Of a stretch of 64,000 nt of DNA, positions 1 through 7,449 are shown piece after piece. Source of the DNA: Haloglomus irregulare (GTDB lineage: Archaea > Halobacteriota > Halobacteria > Halobacteriales > Haloarculaceae); contig NZ_QMDX01000006.1 of assembly GCF_007421925.1 (NCBI RefSeq), positions 62,001 to 126,000 of the forward strand. Direction: 5' to 3'. The notes beneath the pieces were generated by a model. That model was not told the origin of the DNA and searched no databases. It saw nothing but the letters and a program-made list of their open reading frames with translations. A program made the translations under genes and the position numbers. How positions within the stretch are numbered: position 1 is the first letter of the stretch; the number at the start of each line of letters is the position of its first letter.

Positions 1-219
1 ACGGGGGTCCCCGACCTCGAAGGTGGCCGTCCCCTCGAGGACGTGGAAGACCTCCTCCTGGTCGGCGTGCCGGTGGTGGCCGAAGGCGAACGCCTCGCCC
101 GGCGCGAGTTCGAAGTGGTTGACCGTCACGTCCTCGGCGCCGAGCGCGTTCGACAGTGGCCGCTTCGCGCTCGCCGGACTCATCCACGAGTCCACGTCGT
201 CGACGCGTGCGTGTTCCAT
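1..219 (-). CDS. Cupin-domain protein, N-terminal part (cut by window edge)
   Basis: The reading frame starts at an ATG at 219 and runs off the left edge, so only the first 73 residues are seen. The frame carries a cupin motif 1 (GEAFAFGHHRHADQEEVFHV): two histidines, then a glutamate about five residues later, then a glycine, in the usual metal-binding layout. Small single-cupin proteins bind a metal and often a small organic ligand; the substrate cannot be told. A second cupin gene follows on the same strand upstream (251-775), not obviously co-transcribed and not closely similar in its motif. Partial gene, function unassigned beyond the fold. Confidence 0.8.
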   Translation of the reverse strand, partial: MEHARVDDVDSWMSPASAKRPLSNALGAEDVTVNHFELAPGEAFAFGHHRHADQEEVFHVLEGTATFEVGDPR

Positions 220-250
220 GGACGGGCCGTCGATGGTGGCGGACTAAAGC

Positions 251-775
251 CTACCCGTCGCCCTCGTCCGGGGGGTCGCCGGCCCCGTCACTGTTCACCG
301 TCCAGTAGTCGACGGCGTCGGCCTCGCGGAAGAACGTCGGTGACGACACCCCGTCGCCGCCGGGCGGCCGCCCGACGAACGTGCCGACGGTGTCGGAGTC
401 GGGATAGACGGCCACGTCGGGGTGGGTCATCGTCGAGACGGCGAGGACGCGGAGCGGGTCCTCCCCCGTGTTGACGAGCTGGTGGGCGCCGCGCTCGTCG
501 GCCGGGCAGGCCACGTAGTCGCCCGGGTCGAGGGTGTACGGGCCGTCGCCGGCGTCACCGGTCCGGAGGCGACCCTCGCCGTGCAGGACGTAGAACGCCT
601 CCTCGTTGGCGGTGTGATAGTGGAGCGGCCACCCCTCGGCGCCGGGCGGCAGCTCGTAGAGACTCGTCCCGAGTCGCTCGCCACCCGCCGCTGGCGCGAG
701 CTGCTTGCGCCGGAACTGCGCGTCGCCCGCCTCGGTCTCGCTCCAGACCAGGTCGTCGACGTTGACCGGCTCCAT
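251..775 (-). CDS. Cupin-domain protein
   Basis: 174 residues. The motif WPLHYHTANEEAFYVLHGEG (about residues 52-71) is a classic cupin motif 1 with metal-binding H-x-H and E. A second conserved stretch (GDYVACPADERGAHQLVNTG) is cupin motif 2 with the fourth metal ligand His. The start was set at the ATG at 775 because the upstream extension of the open frame to 982 reads as Arg/Pro-rich sequence unlike a halophile protein, whereas the protein from 775 is acidic. The C-terminal 50 residues are a family-specific tail. Substrate unknown; many haloarchaeal members are annotated only as cupins. The neighbouring partial gene at 1-219 is also a cupin. Confidence 0.85.
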   Translation of the reverse strand: MEPVNVDDLVWSETEAGDAQFRRKQLAPAAGGERLGTSLYELPPGAEGWPLHYHTANEEAFYVLHGEGRLRTGDAGDGPYTLDPGDYVACPADERGAHQLVNTGEDPLRVLAVSTMTHPDVAVYPDSDTVGTFVGRPPGGDGVSSPTFFREADAVDYWTVNSDGAGDPPDEGDG

Positions 776-1011
776 GGCCGGCCGGTGGCGGGGCGACCTC
801 CTGAGGATATCGGTGGTGTGAGCGGCGCTCGCACGGGTGGAAGGTTCCCGGCGGCGAGAACCGAGGCACGAACTCCCCGCTGGCCGATCTCGGCCGTCTC
901 GTGGTTCACGCCGGCGGTGAACTACCCCCGGCCCCACCAGCACGTTCGTCGGTGGCGTCACCGGCGCCGTCGGGGTCGGCACGCACCGGTAGATACATCA
1001 CGCTGAAATCT

Positions 1012-1034
1012 CCGGAATAGACAGTATATTCCGG
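1012..1034. promoter_or_regulatory. Interrupted palindrome, possible operator
   Basis: Perfect 8-bp arms ccggaata / tattccgg separated by 7 bases (gacagta). It lies in the intergenic region, about 240 bp upstream of the cupin gene start at 775 and downstream of amzA. A dimeric regulator site is one reading; no adjacent regulator is present to support it. Confidence 0.35.
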
Positions 1035-1081
1035 TTGAGAGAGGGTATAACGGATCTGGGGAGACCATTACACGGATATCG

Positions 1082-1109
1082 TGCATACGCGCGCCGAAGG
1101 CGCGCGTTT
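1082..1109. repeat. 28-bp hairpin repeat, copy 1
   Basis: tgcatac followed by the hairpin gcgcgcc-gaa-ggcgcgc and then gttt. The same 28-bp unit occurs at 48404-48431 with only the 3-base loop changed (tcc instead of gaa), so the flanks and stem are conserved and the loop is free. See the finding on the hairpin family. Confidence 0.7.
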
Positions 1110-1130
1110 CACTCGCCCGGAGCGCAGTGA

Positions 1131-1220
1131 GCCGCCGGAGGCGGCGAACCCGACGCGGAGGGCGAGCGGTTCTTCAACCAGTTTCTGCGAGGAGCGGTTC
1201 GCGGGCGGAGCCCGCGAACC
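1131..1220. repeat. Two GGA-triloop hairpins of a REP-like family
   Basis: First hairpin gccgcc-gga-ggcggc at 1131-1145, followed by gaacccg. Second hairpin has an 11-bp stem (1196-1206 with 1210-1220) and loop gga, also followed by cg. The core ggc-gga-gcc with adjacent gaaccc recurs at 56871-56895 and, in miniature, inside the gene at 53945-54925. Confidence 0.6.
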
Positions 1221-1239
1221 CGACGAGTAGAAAGTGGGA

Positions 1240-1761
1240 TCACAGAACCTGCTTCTGACAGCTCCCGCAGAGCGTCTGCTCCTTGATGTCGACCTCGCGG
1301 ACGGTGGGCGAGAAGTTCATGACACAGCGCTTGTTGTCGCAGTGCTCCAGGCCGAGGGTGTGGCCGATCTCGTGGATGACCTCCTTGCGGACGCGGTCGG
1401 CGAAGATCTCGGAGGCGGGCTTGTTCGAGAAGCCGCCGTCAGTGGAGGTCTGCAGCCGGTAGGTCGAGATGACCGAGCCGTTGCCCGAGAGGTACGCCAG
1501 GCCGAAGACGTAGTTCCGGCGCCGGTAGTACAGATCGTGCCCGGTGATGGCGATGTTCTTGGTCCCGTTGCCGATGCGGGAGGCGAGTTCGATGAACTCC
1601 TCGGCCCGGTACTGCTGGCGACCGGGGTCGTACGCGCCGTCGGGCACCTCCTGCCCGTCGTGCAGGGTGACCTCGCAGTCGTATACGGACCGGAGCCCGG
1701 AGGAGGCCTCCCGCTTGACGACTGCAGGGACATCGCCCACCGGCACGATGTCGACATGCAT
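1240..1761 (-). CDS. amzA: Archaemetzincin zinc metalloprotease
   Basis: 173 residues, the normal size for archaeal archaemetzincins. The full family signature is visible: H130-E131-x-x-H134-x-x-G-x-x-H140-C141, C146, M148, and the C165-x-x-C168 pair. The first zinc is catalytic (three His, Glu base) and the four Cys bind a second structural zinc. Family members are small cytoplasmic aminopeptidase-like enzymes whose physiological substrates in archaea are not established. The start at 1761 is supported by a TATA-like box (agtataaa, 1784-1791, read on the minus strand) centred about 26 bp upstream, implying a leaderless transcript. It stands alone between convergent and divergent neighbours. 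Confidence 0.93.
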   Translation of the reverse strand: MHVDIVPVGDVPAVVKREASSGLRSVYDCEVTLHDGQEVPDGAYDPGRQQYRAEEFIELASRIGNGTKNIAITGHDLYYRRRNYVFGLAYLSGNGSVISTYRLQTSTDGGFSNKPASEIFADRVRKEVIHEIGHTLGLEHCDNKRCVMNFSPTVREVDIKEQTLCGSCQKQVL

Positions 1762-1783
1762 AGCTACCGGTTGGGCAGGGCGC

Positions 1784-1791
1784 AGTATAAA
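1784..1791 (-). promoter_or_regulatory. TATA-like box of amzA
   Basis: Read on the minus strand it is tttatact, about 26 bp before the amzA ATG, the expected haloarchaeal distance for a leaderless start. Confidence 0.5.
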
Positions 1792-1954
1792 CATCCCGCC
1801 CCCGTTCGCCACCTGAGACCGCCCGCCCGGAGCTCCGTCCGACGACCGGGACGGGGAGCCGGCCGCCGCGCCTCGCGGCCCCATCCCCGTGTCGGTGCCG
1901 GTAGGGTCGCCGGGGTCGCAACGCTGAAGTCGGAACCACCGCCTATCATCGCCC

Positions 1955-2398
1955 GTGCAAGGGGGACTCGTCGACCGGCTCGCGCGACACGATCGCCTCG
2001 TCGAGGTGGGGGTCGGGAACCGATTCGAAGTAGTACGCGCGCTCGCCGCGCGCGGCCGAACCGTGACCGCGACCGACATCCACGAGCGCCCGACGCCGGA
2101 CGGCGTGCGGTTCGTCCGGGACGACGTGACCGACCCGGAGCCCGCCGTCTACCGGGACGCCGACGCTGTCTACGCGCTGAACTGCCCGCCGGAGCTACAG
2201 CGCCCGGCCCACGACATCGCCCGGCGGGTCGGTGTATCGTTCCTGTTCACCACGCTCGGGGGGGACCCCGCTGTCGTGCCGGCGACGCCGACGACGCTGC
2301 CCGACGGGCGGACGCTGTTCGACGCCGCCGACCGATCGGCGCGGTCGGGGCGCGGCGGGGCGGCGGCCGGACCGGCCGGACGGGGTGAGTCGCCATGA
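1955..2398 (+). CDS. UPF0146 family protein
   Basis: 147 residues from a GTG start at 1955. The fold looks like a reduced Rossmann methyltransferase: an N-terminal glycine-rich strand ([20 protein letters not shown]), an acidic residue at the end of strand 2 (TATDIHE), and a DD pair after strand 3. It lacks the second half of a full methyltransferase, as known members of this archaeal family do, and no activity is established. The last codons overlap the next gene by 4 bp (atga), so the two are surely co-transcribed. The C-terminal 30 residues are Gly/Ala/Arg rich and probably disordered. Confidence 0.8.
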   Translation: MQGGLVDRLARHDRLVEVGVGNRFEVVRALAARGRTVTATDIHERPTPDGVRFVRDDVTDPEPAVYRDADAVYALNCPPELQRPAHDIARRVGVSFLFTTLGGDPAVVPATPTTLPDGRTLFDAADRSARSGRGGAAAGPAGRGESP

Positions 2399-3282
2399 CC
2401 GACGAGATCGCGGCCGACGCGGTCGTCTTCGACGTCGATGGTGTCCTCGTCGACGTGGCCGACTCCTACCGGCGGGCGGTCATCGAGTCCGTCGAGCGGG
2501 TCCACGGCGACACGCTGTCCAGCGACGACGTCCAGCGGTTCAAGAACGCCGGCGGGTTCAACAACGACTGGACGGTGACCTACGCCGTCGCGCTGTACGT
2601 CCTCGCCGACCGCGAGGGGATGGGTCGTTCGGTCAGGACGTTCACGGACACGGTGGCGGCGTCGGGCGGCGGACTGGAGGCCGCCGAGGCCGTCGCCGCG
2701 GACCTGCTGACGCCGAGCGCCCGCGAGCGCGTCTACGACGAGTGGGACCGTGACCGCCTCCGCGAGGTCTTCCAGCAGCTCTACCTCGGCGACGAGCGCT
2801 ACCGGAAGCTGGAGGGCGGCGACCCGCCGCTCTCGGAGCCACAGCCGGGCTTCATCAACGACGAACCGGTGCTGCTCGACCCCGAGACGCTGGACGCGCT
2901 CGACGGGCGCGAACTCGGCGTCGTCACCGGTCGGCCGCGGGCGGAGGCCGCCATCGCGCTGGACCGCGTGGGCCTAGACCTGCCCGACGAGCGGGTGTAC
3001 GCGATGGAGGACGCCCCGGGCAAGCCCGCGCCGGACGCGCTGGTCGCGGTCGCCGAGGACGCCGAGGCCGAGTCGGTCGTCCTCATCGGCGACACGCTGG
3101 ACGACATCGAGACCGCCACCAACGCCGCCGAGGCCGACCCGGACCGCGACTACCACGGCGTCGGGGTGCTGACGGGTGGCCTCACGGGCGACGATGGCCG
3201 GCGGAGGTACCGCTCGACCGGCGCGGCCGCCGTCGTGGAGAGCGTCAACGACCTCCCGGACCGCCTCGGCGCTACGGACTGA
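2395..3282 (+). CDS. HAD-superfamily hydrolase (subfamily IA-like)
   Basis: 295 residues. HAD motif I is FDVDGVLVD with the nucleophile D13 and acid/base D15; motif II is the VTGR stretch ([10 protein letters not shown]); motif III/IV are GKPAPDAL and [13 protein letters not shown]. The cap region between motif I and II is long (about 150 residues), as in the archaeal group sometimes annotated beside histidine biosynthesis. Substrate probably a phosphorylated metabolite, not predictable from sequence. Its ATG overlaps the UPF0146 stop by 4 bp, indicating translational coupling in a two-gene operon. Confidence 0.85.
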   Translation: MTDEIAADAVVFDVDGVLVDVADSYRRAVIESVERVHGDTLSSDDVQRFKNAGGFNNDWTVTYAVALYVLADREGMGRSVRTFTDTVAASGGGLEAAEAVAADLLTPSARERVYDEWDRDRLREVFQQLYLGDERYRKLEGGDPPLSEPQPGFINDEPVLLDPETLDALDGRELGVVTGRPRAEAAIALDRVGLDLPDERVYAMEDAPGKPAPDALVAVAEDAEAESVVLIGDTLDDIETATNAAEADPDRDYHGVGVLTGGLTGDDGRRRYRSTGAAAVVESVNDLPDRLGATD

Positions 3283-3321
3283 CGCCCGTGGCCGTGGTGA
3301 CGGCCACACCCGTCGCTCCCG

Positions 3322-3537
3322 ATGCGGTCGGTCTCGCGCGCGCTGCTCGCCGCCGTCGCCCTGGTGGCGCTGTTCGGCGCGCCCGTCCTCCGTCCCGCCG
3401 CCGGCACCGTCCAGGCGCCGTTCGTCCTCCCCATCGTGGCCGTCGCTGGCGCTGCCGCCTCCGTCCGCGTCTGCCGCGACGGATCCGACGAGCCACAACA
3501 CGTGACCGGGCGCGGCTCCGGAGGTCGCGACCGGTAG
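3322..3537 (+). CDS. Small putative membrane protein
   Basis: 71 residues: an N-terminal hydrophobic segment (residues 5-20), a second one (32-48), then a short polar, glycine-rich tail with one Cys. It follows the HAD gene by 39 bp on the same strand. The composition is plausible for a haloarchaeal small membrane protein but there is no motif; it may be spurious. Confidence 0.35.
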   Translation: MRSVSRALLAAVALVALFGAPVLRPAAGTVQAPFVLPIVAVAGAAASVRVCRDGSDEPQHVTGRGSGGRDR

Positions 3538-3649
3538 CCGGGGCGTCGCCCGTCCGTGTCGGCGCCGCGGGACGCTCGGTACCGCCCGCCGCGAGGCAAG
3601 GCGTTCCGAGAGCGCAACCGCTACCCGGGCGGCCACCGTTAGCCGACTC

Positions 3650-4312
3650 ATGGATATCGCGCTGCTCGGCGGTACCGGCGACATCGGCGAGGGACTCGCG
3701 CTCCGACTGGCCCACGGGACGGACCACGCGGTCCGCATCGGCTCCCGCGAGGCCGCGAAGGCCGAGGCCGCGGCCGAGGAGTACCGGGCGGAGCTCGAGG
3801 GACGCGGCCTCGACGCGGACCTGACCGGCCACGAGAACCCCGGGGCGGCCGCCGGCGCCGACGCCGTCGTCCTGGCCGTCCCGGCGTACCACCTCGTCGA
3901 CACCGTCGAAGCCGTCGCCGACGCGGTGTCAGGCGTGCTCGTCACCCCCGCCGTCGGGATGCAGCGCGACGAGGACGGCTTCAGCTACAACCGCCCCGGC
4001 GCCGGCAGCGTCACCGCGCTGGCCCGCGGCGCCGCGCCCGACGACGTCCCCGTCGTCGGCGCCTTCCACAACCTCCCCGCCGGCCGCCTCGCCGATCTCG
4101 ACGCCACCTTCGACTGGGACACCGTCGTCGTCGGCGACGACGCGGACGCCAAGCGGACGGTCATGGACATCGCCGAGGGCATCGACGGCCTGCGCGCGCT
4201 CGACGGCGGCGGCCTCGCCAACGCGATGGAGGTCGAGGCCATCACCCCACTGCTCATCAACCTCGCACGGGAGAACGACGACCTACACGACCTGGGCGTC
4301 AGGTTCGAATAG
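3650..4312 (+). CDS. npdG: NADPH-dependent F420 reductase (F420H2:NADP+ oxidoreductase)
   Basis: 220 residues, typical length. The N-terminus MDIALLGGTGDIGEGLALRL is the NADP-binding Rossmann loop (G7-G8-T9-G10-D-I-G13), followed by IGSREAAKAEA, where the Ser-Arg after strand 2 binds the 2'-phosphate of NADP. The mid-protein stretch of alternating valines (DAVVLAVPAYH) and the ending EAITPLLINLA fit the F420 reductase family. It transfers hydride between reduced F420 and NADP+ in the cytosol. Monocistronic by spacing. Other members of the broader family (IlvC-like NADP reductases) are less similar. Confidence 0.88.
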   Translation: MDIALLGGTGDIGEGLALRLAHGTDHAVRIGSREAAKAEAAAEEYRAELEGRGLDADLTGHENPGAAAGADAVVLAVPAYHLVDTVEAVADAVSGVLVTPAVGMQRDEDGFSYNRPGAGSVTALARGAAPDDVPVVGAFHNLPAGRLADLDATFDWDTVVVGDDADAKRTVMDIAEGIDGLRALDGGGLANAMEVEAITPLLINLARENDDLHDLGVRFE

Positions 4313-4582
4313 CGCCCCGTCCGTTCGGGGGCGGCGGAGCCACGCCCGTGACGGCGAGGGGCGGCAGTGGCGCCTCCCGAACCGCGCCCACTCTGCGTCG
4401 GGTCACACCCGGCTGCGAGCGGGAGGGTCCCGCTCTGCGCACGGCTGCACTGGCGGTACGAGCGGTGCGAGAGCCCGGGGACGGGGAGTAGCAGCCAGAA
4501 CGTGTCATCCGAGCTGTCGTCCGGGTAGTCGCTACCACATCTCGGCTGTTCGACCGATAGGCCGGACACGGGAGCACGTCCC

Positions 4583-5059
4583 TCAGTCCTCGCCGCGGTC
4601 CCGTTCCGGTCCGGGTCCGGGCTCCTCGCGGGTCTCGAACTCCTCGGGCGGGCGACCGGCGCGGTCGAGCACGTCGTCGGCGACGATGACGGAGCAGTCC
4701 ACGCGGAGGGCGACGGCGATGGCGTCGGAGGGACGGGCGTCGAAGGTCGCGGGGCGACGCTCGCCGTCGACGTACTGTTCGGCGTCGATCTTCGCGAGGA
4801 AGGTCCCCTCCGCGAGGCCGTCGACCCGGACGCGGTCGACGGCGCCGCCGAACTCCGCTACCATCTCGACGAACAGGTCGTGGGTGAGCGGGCGTTTGAA
4901 CGGCTCCCCGCGGAGGGCGTGGTCGATGGACTGTGCCTGGTCCGCGCTGATGAATATCGGAACGACGCGGCCGTCGGCGTCGAGCAGTACGACCGGCGTG
5001 TCCGGCCCGTCGTCACTGACGCCGACGCCGAGTCCCCTGACCGTGGCCTCGTGTGCCAT
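4583..5059 (-). CDS. DUF151 (bifunctional nuclease-like) protein
   Basis: 158 residues from the ATG at 5059 (MAHEATVRGLGV); an ATG at 5101 would add 14 residues that do not look conserved. The DUF151 core is visible: VVLLDADGRVVPIFISADQAQSI, then ATFDARPSDAIAVALR, where the RPSDAIALA-like stretch is the hallmark. Plant and bacterial relatives were reported to have RNase/DNase activity; archaeal function is unproven. The tail (about 25 residues) is Glu/Pro/Gly rich and disordered. It is divergently oriented from the small gene at 5122, with a 62-bp shared upstream region. Confidence 0.88.
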   Translation of the reverse strand: MAHEATVRGLGVGVSDDGPDTPVVLLDADGRVVPIFISADQAQSIDHALRGEPFKRPLTHDLFVEMVAEFGGAVDRVRVDGLAEGTFLAKIDAEQYVDGERRPATFDARPSDAIAVALRVDCSVIVADDVLDRAGRPPEEFETREEPGPGPERDRGED

Positions 5060-5121
5060 CCCGACACACGGTTGCGCCGCGCTCGTGAAAGTTTTTGCCA
5101 CGGCGCGCGTACCTGCGAGTC

Positions 5122-5397
5122 GTGAGTTACGTCGTCGCGGTCAAGCGGTCGGCCCGGCAGGCCAGCCCCGGGGCCGGCGAGTGGGTCCGCGACCGGGGCC
5201 CGCACCGCGGCTTCGAGTCGAAGGGGGCCGCCCGCGAGTGGGCCATGGACCTCGACACCGAGCGGACCGTCTGGGTACAGGACGCCCACCCCCAGGACGA
5301 CTCCCCCGCGGACGGCTACCTCGTCGCGCGCCGGGTCTCCCACTGGGTCTCCCGCGACGAGGACCCCCCCGGCGAGCAGGGCACGCTCGCGCGGTGA
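5122..5397 (+). CDS. Conserved small haloarchaeal protein, function unknown
   Basis: 91 residues from a GTG at 5122 (VSYVVAVKRSARQ); the frame is open from an ATG at 5095, but that region is the promoter side of the divergent DUF151 gene, so the GTG is preferred. Basic N-terminus, then WVQDAHPQDDSPADGYLVARR. It has the small alpha/beta look of a nucleic-acid or peptide binding fold, but no named domain is recognised. The acidic codon choice and strong GC3 support that it is real. Confidence 0.6.
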   Translation: MSYVVAVKRSARQASPGAGEWVRDRGPHRGFESKGAAREWAMDLDTERTVWVQDAHPQDDSPADGYLVARRVSHWVSRDEDPPGEQGTLAR

Positions 5398-5506
5398 CCA
5401 CGGGTCGGCCGGGACTGCCGTCCCCCCGTCAGGTGTGGCATCCGGACCCGCTGTTCAGCTTCAAGTAGCCGACGGCCGCGCGGCCCGCATCCGGCGTGGG
5501 GCGCGT

Positions 5507-5576
5507 CCGTTCAGACGGTTCAAATCCGTCGATACCAGCGTCCAGAGGATTCAACGGAGTCGAACCGTCTGAACGG
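5507..5576. repeat. 15-bp perfect inverted repeat with competing inner hairpin
   Basis: Arms ccgttcagacggttc (5507-5521) and gaaccgtctgaacgg (5562-5576) are perfect reverse complements, 40 bases apart. Inside, gacgg (5514-5518) can instead pair with ccgtc (5526-5530) around a 7-base loop, so two mutually exclusive structures exist. It lies 56 bp upstream of the secreted-protein gene at 5632 and could be a terminator for the gene ending at 5397, a leader switch or an operator. Confidence 0.6.
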
Positions 5577-5631
5577 GCTCACCCCCTCAAGTGGGTCCGG
5601 CCCACAGGTGGGAGCGGAGGCAACGAAGACG

Positions 5632-5937
5632 ATGGACCTGCGACACGTCACCGCGGCCCTGCTGGCCCTGCTCGTGCTGGGTGCCGGCGCGGCCGCCGCG
5701 GCCCCGGGCGCAGCGCCCGACGGTGCACCGGCGGATGACCAGAGCGGCGACGCGGGCCCGCCGGGCGACCTGCCGGGCCAGGTCCCCGACTTCGTGGGTG
5801 ACATCCACGACCGCATCGGCGGCTTCCTGGACGGGTCGATCGACGCGCTCGGCGATGCCGTCTCGGGCGTCACCCCGGGCGGTGACGACCAGCCCGCCGA
5901 GAACGGCGACGACGCTGACGCCAGCGGCGACGCCTGA
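5632..5937 (+). CDS. Small secreted acidic protein, function unknown
   Basis: 101 residues. Residues 1-24 form a Sec-type signal peptide (MDLRHVTAALLALLVLGAG then Ala-rich), followed by a Pro/Asp/Gly-rich acidic chain with one short amphipathic central helix (VPDFVGDIHDRIGGFLDGSIDALGDAV, residues 52-78). An in-frame ATG at 5608 exists but would place charged residues before the signal peptide, so 5632 is chosen. No domain recognised; the layout suggests a small exported or wall-associated protein. Confidence 0.6.
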   Translation: MDLRHVTAALLALLVLGAGAAAAAPGAAPDGAPADDQSGDAGPPGDLPGQVPDFVGDIHDRIGGFLDGSIDALGDAVSGVTPGGDDQPAENGDDADASGDA

Positions 5938-5980
5938 CGGTCCCACGACCCCCGCTGACGCCGACGCCAGGTGCGGCCGA

Positions 5981-6424
5981 TCACTCCGCCCCTGCGGTCC
6001 GTTCGCCCGTGGTACGCCCGACACGTCCCCGGAGCCCCGGGAGCCGGTCCAGTCCGAGCGCACCGGTCACCGCCTCGACGGTCTGGCGCGGCGCGTCGAC
6101 CAGCACGTGCCCGACCGGCTCGTAGCGGGGGTTGTACCGGTCGATGTGGAGTTCCCACCGGTCCGGATACTCGACGACGTGGACGCTGTCGCGGCGCCGG
6201 CCGTCCCGGTAGCTGGCGACGGCGTCCTCGCGGCGGGCGGCCAGCCGGGTCCGCGTGAACGCGTCGGGCACCGCGTCGACGACGGACTTCGAGACGGTCA
6301 GGTGCCGGAGCCGCGACCCCCGGAGCCAGTCGGCGTACTCCTCAAGCGAGTCGGTGACCGGCACCGAGGGCGGGTCACGCCGGCCGAGCGATGGGACCGG
6401 GAGCGGGAACGGTGGTCGCAGCAT
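5981..6424 (-). CDS. Conserved hypothetical protein
   Basis: 147 residues. The chain after about residue 25 reads as a compact alpha/beta domain (SLEEYADWLRGSRLRHLTVS, then YPDRWELHIDRYNPRYEPVGHVLVDAP). The N-terminal 20 residues are proline-rich and the true start could lie further in. It lies convergent to the secreted-protein gene, and its start is 110 bp from the divergent crotonase start. No family recognised. Confidence 0.55.
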   Translation of the reverse strand: MLRPPFPLPVPSLGRRDPPSVPVTDSLEEYADWLRGSRLRHLTVSKSVVDAVPDAFTRTRLAARREDAVASYRDGRRRDSVHVVEYPDRWELHIDRYNPRYEPVGHVLVDAPRQTVEAVTGALGLDRLPGLRGRVGRTTGERTAGAE

Positions 6425-6534
6425 GACGTGGGGGTATGACGGCCCGACGTATGCCGGATGCGGTCACGGCAGCATCTCGGGTCGTCGGCGGTCCCGCCCC
6501 ACCCTTTCAAGTCCACGCGCTCGCAGTCCCGGAC

Positions 6535-7326
6535 ATGGCTATCTCCGACGACGACCTCGAACTCGTCCGCGTCGAACGGACCGACCACCGTGCCGACGTG
6601 GTCATCGACCGGCCGGAGAAACGCAACGCGATGAACTCGCGGGTCATCGCGGAGCTCACCGCGGCGTTCGAGCGCGTCTCCGGCGCCGACGGGGTCCGCG
6701 CGGTGACGCTGCTCGGCGCGGGCGACGTGTTCTGCGCGGGGATGGACCTCGAGATGATGCGCGAGCGCGTCGAGGCCGACAGCGACATCGAACACGCGTT
6801 CCCCGACCTGCTGTCGGCGGTCGAGTCCTGCGCACAGCCCGTCGTCGCGGGGATCAAGCGTGCCGCGCCCGCCGGCGCGTTCGAGTTGACGCTCCCGTGT
6901 GACCTGCGCGTGCTCGGCGCCGAGGCCAACTACGGCGTCCTCGAGGTGAAGCTCGGCACCTTCCCCCACGGCGGCGCGACCCAGCGGCTCCCACGGCTGG
7001 TGGGGCTGTCGAAGACAAAGGAGATCGTCCTCACGGGGGAGTTCATCGACCCCGAGGAGGCCCACGACATCGGGCTCGTCCACGAGGTCTGCCCCGACGT
7101 GGAGGTCGACGCCCGGGCCCGGGCACTCGCGGACGACCTCTGTGAGAACGCGCCGCTGGGGTTGCGCAACGCCAAGCGGGCGCTCGACGCGGCGCTGGAG
7201 ACCCCGCTCGACGAGGGGCTGGCCCTGGAGCGGGCGCTCGGGCGGGAGCTGGACGACACCGCCGACTACCGCGAGGGGTTCGACGCCCGGCTGGAGGGGC
7301 GCGAGCCCGAGTTCGAGGGGAAGTGA
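6535..7326 (+). CDS. Enoyl-CoA hydratase/isomerase (crotonase) family protein
   Basis: 263 residues from the ATG at 6535. The substrate loop IDRPEKRNAMNS and the oxyanion-hole strand GAGDVFCAGMDL are typical. Both catalytic glutamates of true hydratases appear conserved: one in AGAFELTLPCDL and one in GVLEVKLGTFPHGGATQRL. It therefore probably hydrates trans-2-enoyl-CoA in fatty- or amino-acid breakdown. The C-terminus (NAKRALDAALETPLDEGLALE) is the usual trimerisation helix region. No beta-oxidation partners adjoin it; a second crotonase is at 40235-41005 and differs at one catalytic glutamate. Confidence 0.88.
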   Translation: MAISDDDLELVRVERTDHRADVVIDRPEKRNAMNSRVIAELTAAFERVSGADGVRAVTLLGAGDVFCAGMDLEMMRERVEADSDIEHAFPDLLSAVESCAQPVVAGIKRAAPAGAFELTLPCDLRVLGAEANYGVLEVKLGTFPHGGATQRLPRLVGLSKTKEIVLTGEFIDPEEAHDIGLVHEVCPDVEVDARARALADDLCENAPLGLRNAKRALDAALETPLDEGLALERALGRELDDTADYREGFDARLEGREPEFEGK

Positions 7327-7449
7327 GGGGGACGGGCAGGCATCGACGGCGTTGACAGGGGGAGCGGACGGGCATCGTCGGGTGACCGCCGGAGCGTGGG
7401 AACGACCCTGACGCAAGCCTTACCCCCGCGAACCGTCAACTCGAGCGTA

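Larger units (their letters stand above)
776..1239. other. Gene-poor stretch with hairpin repeats
   Basis: No convincing coding frame. It holds a 23-bp interrupted palindrome (1012-1034), an AT-rich patch with a TATA-like box (around 1046-1051), and then a string of GC-rich hairpins from 1082 to 1220 that are listed separately. A longer-range pairing of ctcgccc (1112-1118) with gggcgag (about 1160-1166) would enclose one of these hairpins. It could be a structured RNA or a repeat remnant. Confidence 0.5.

Noticed and set aside
5514-5538. tRNA 3' half (T-arm gacgg-ttcaaat-ccgtc followed by gatacca)
   Set aside because: A partly matching tggcatc exists at 5436-5442 (one mismatch), but no D-arm or anticodon arm fits the 70 bases between. 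The hairpin is better explained as part of the inverted repeat 5507-5576.
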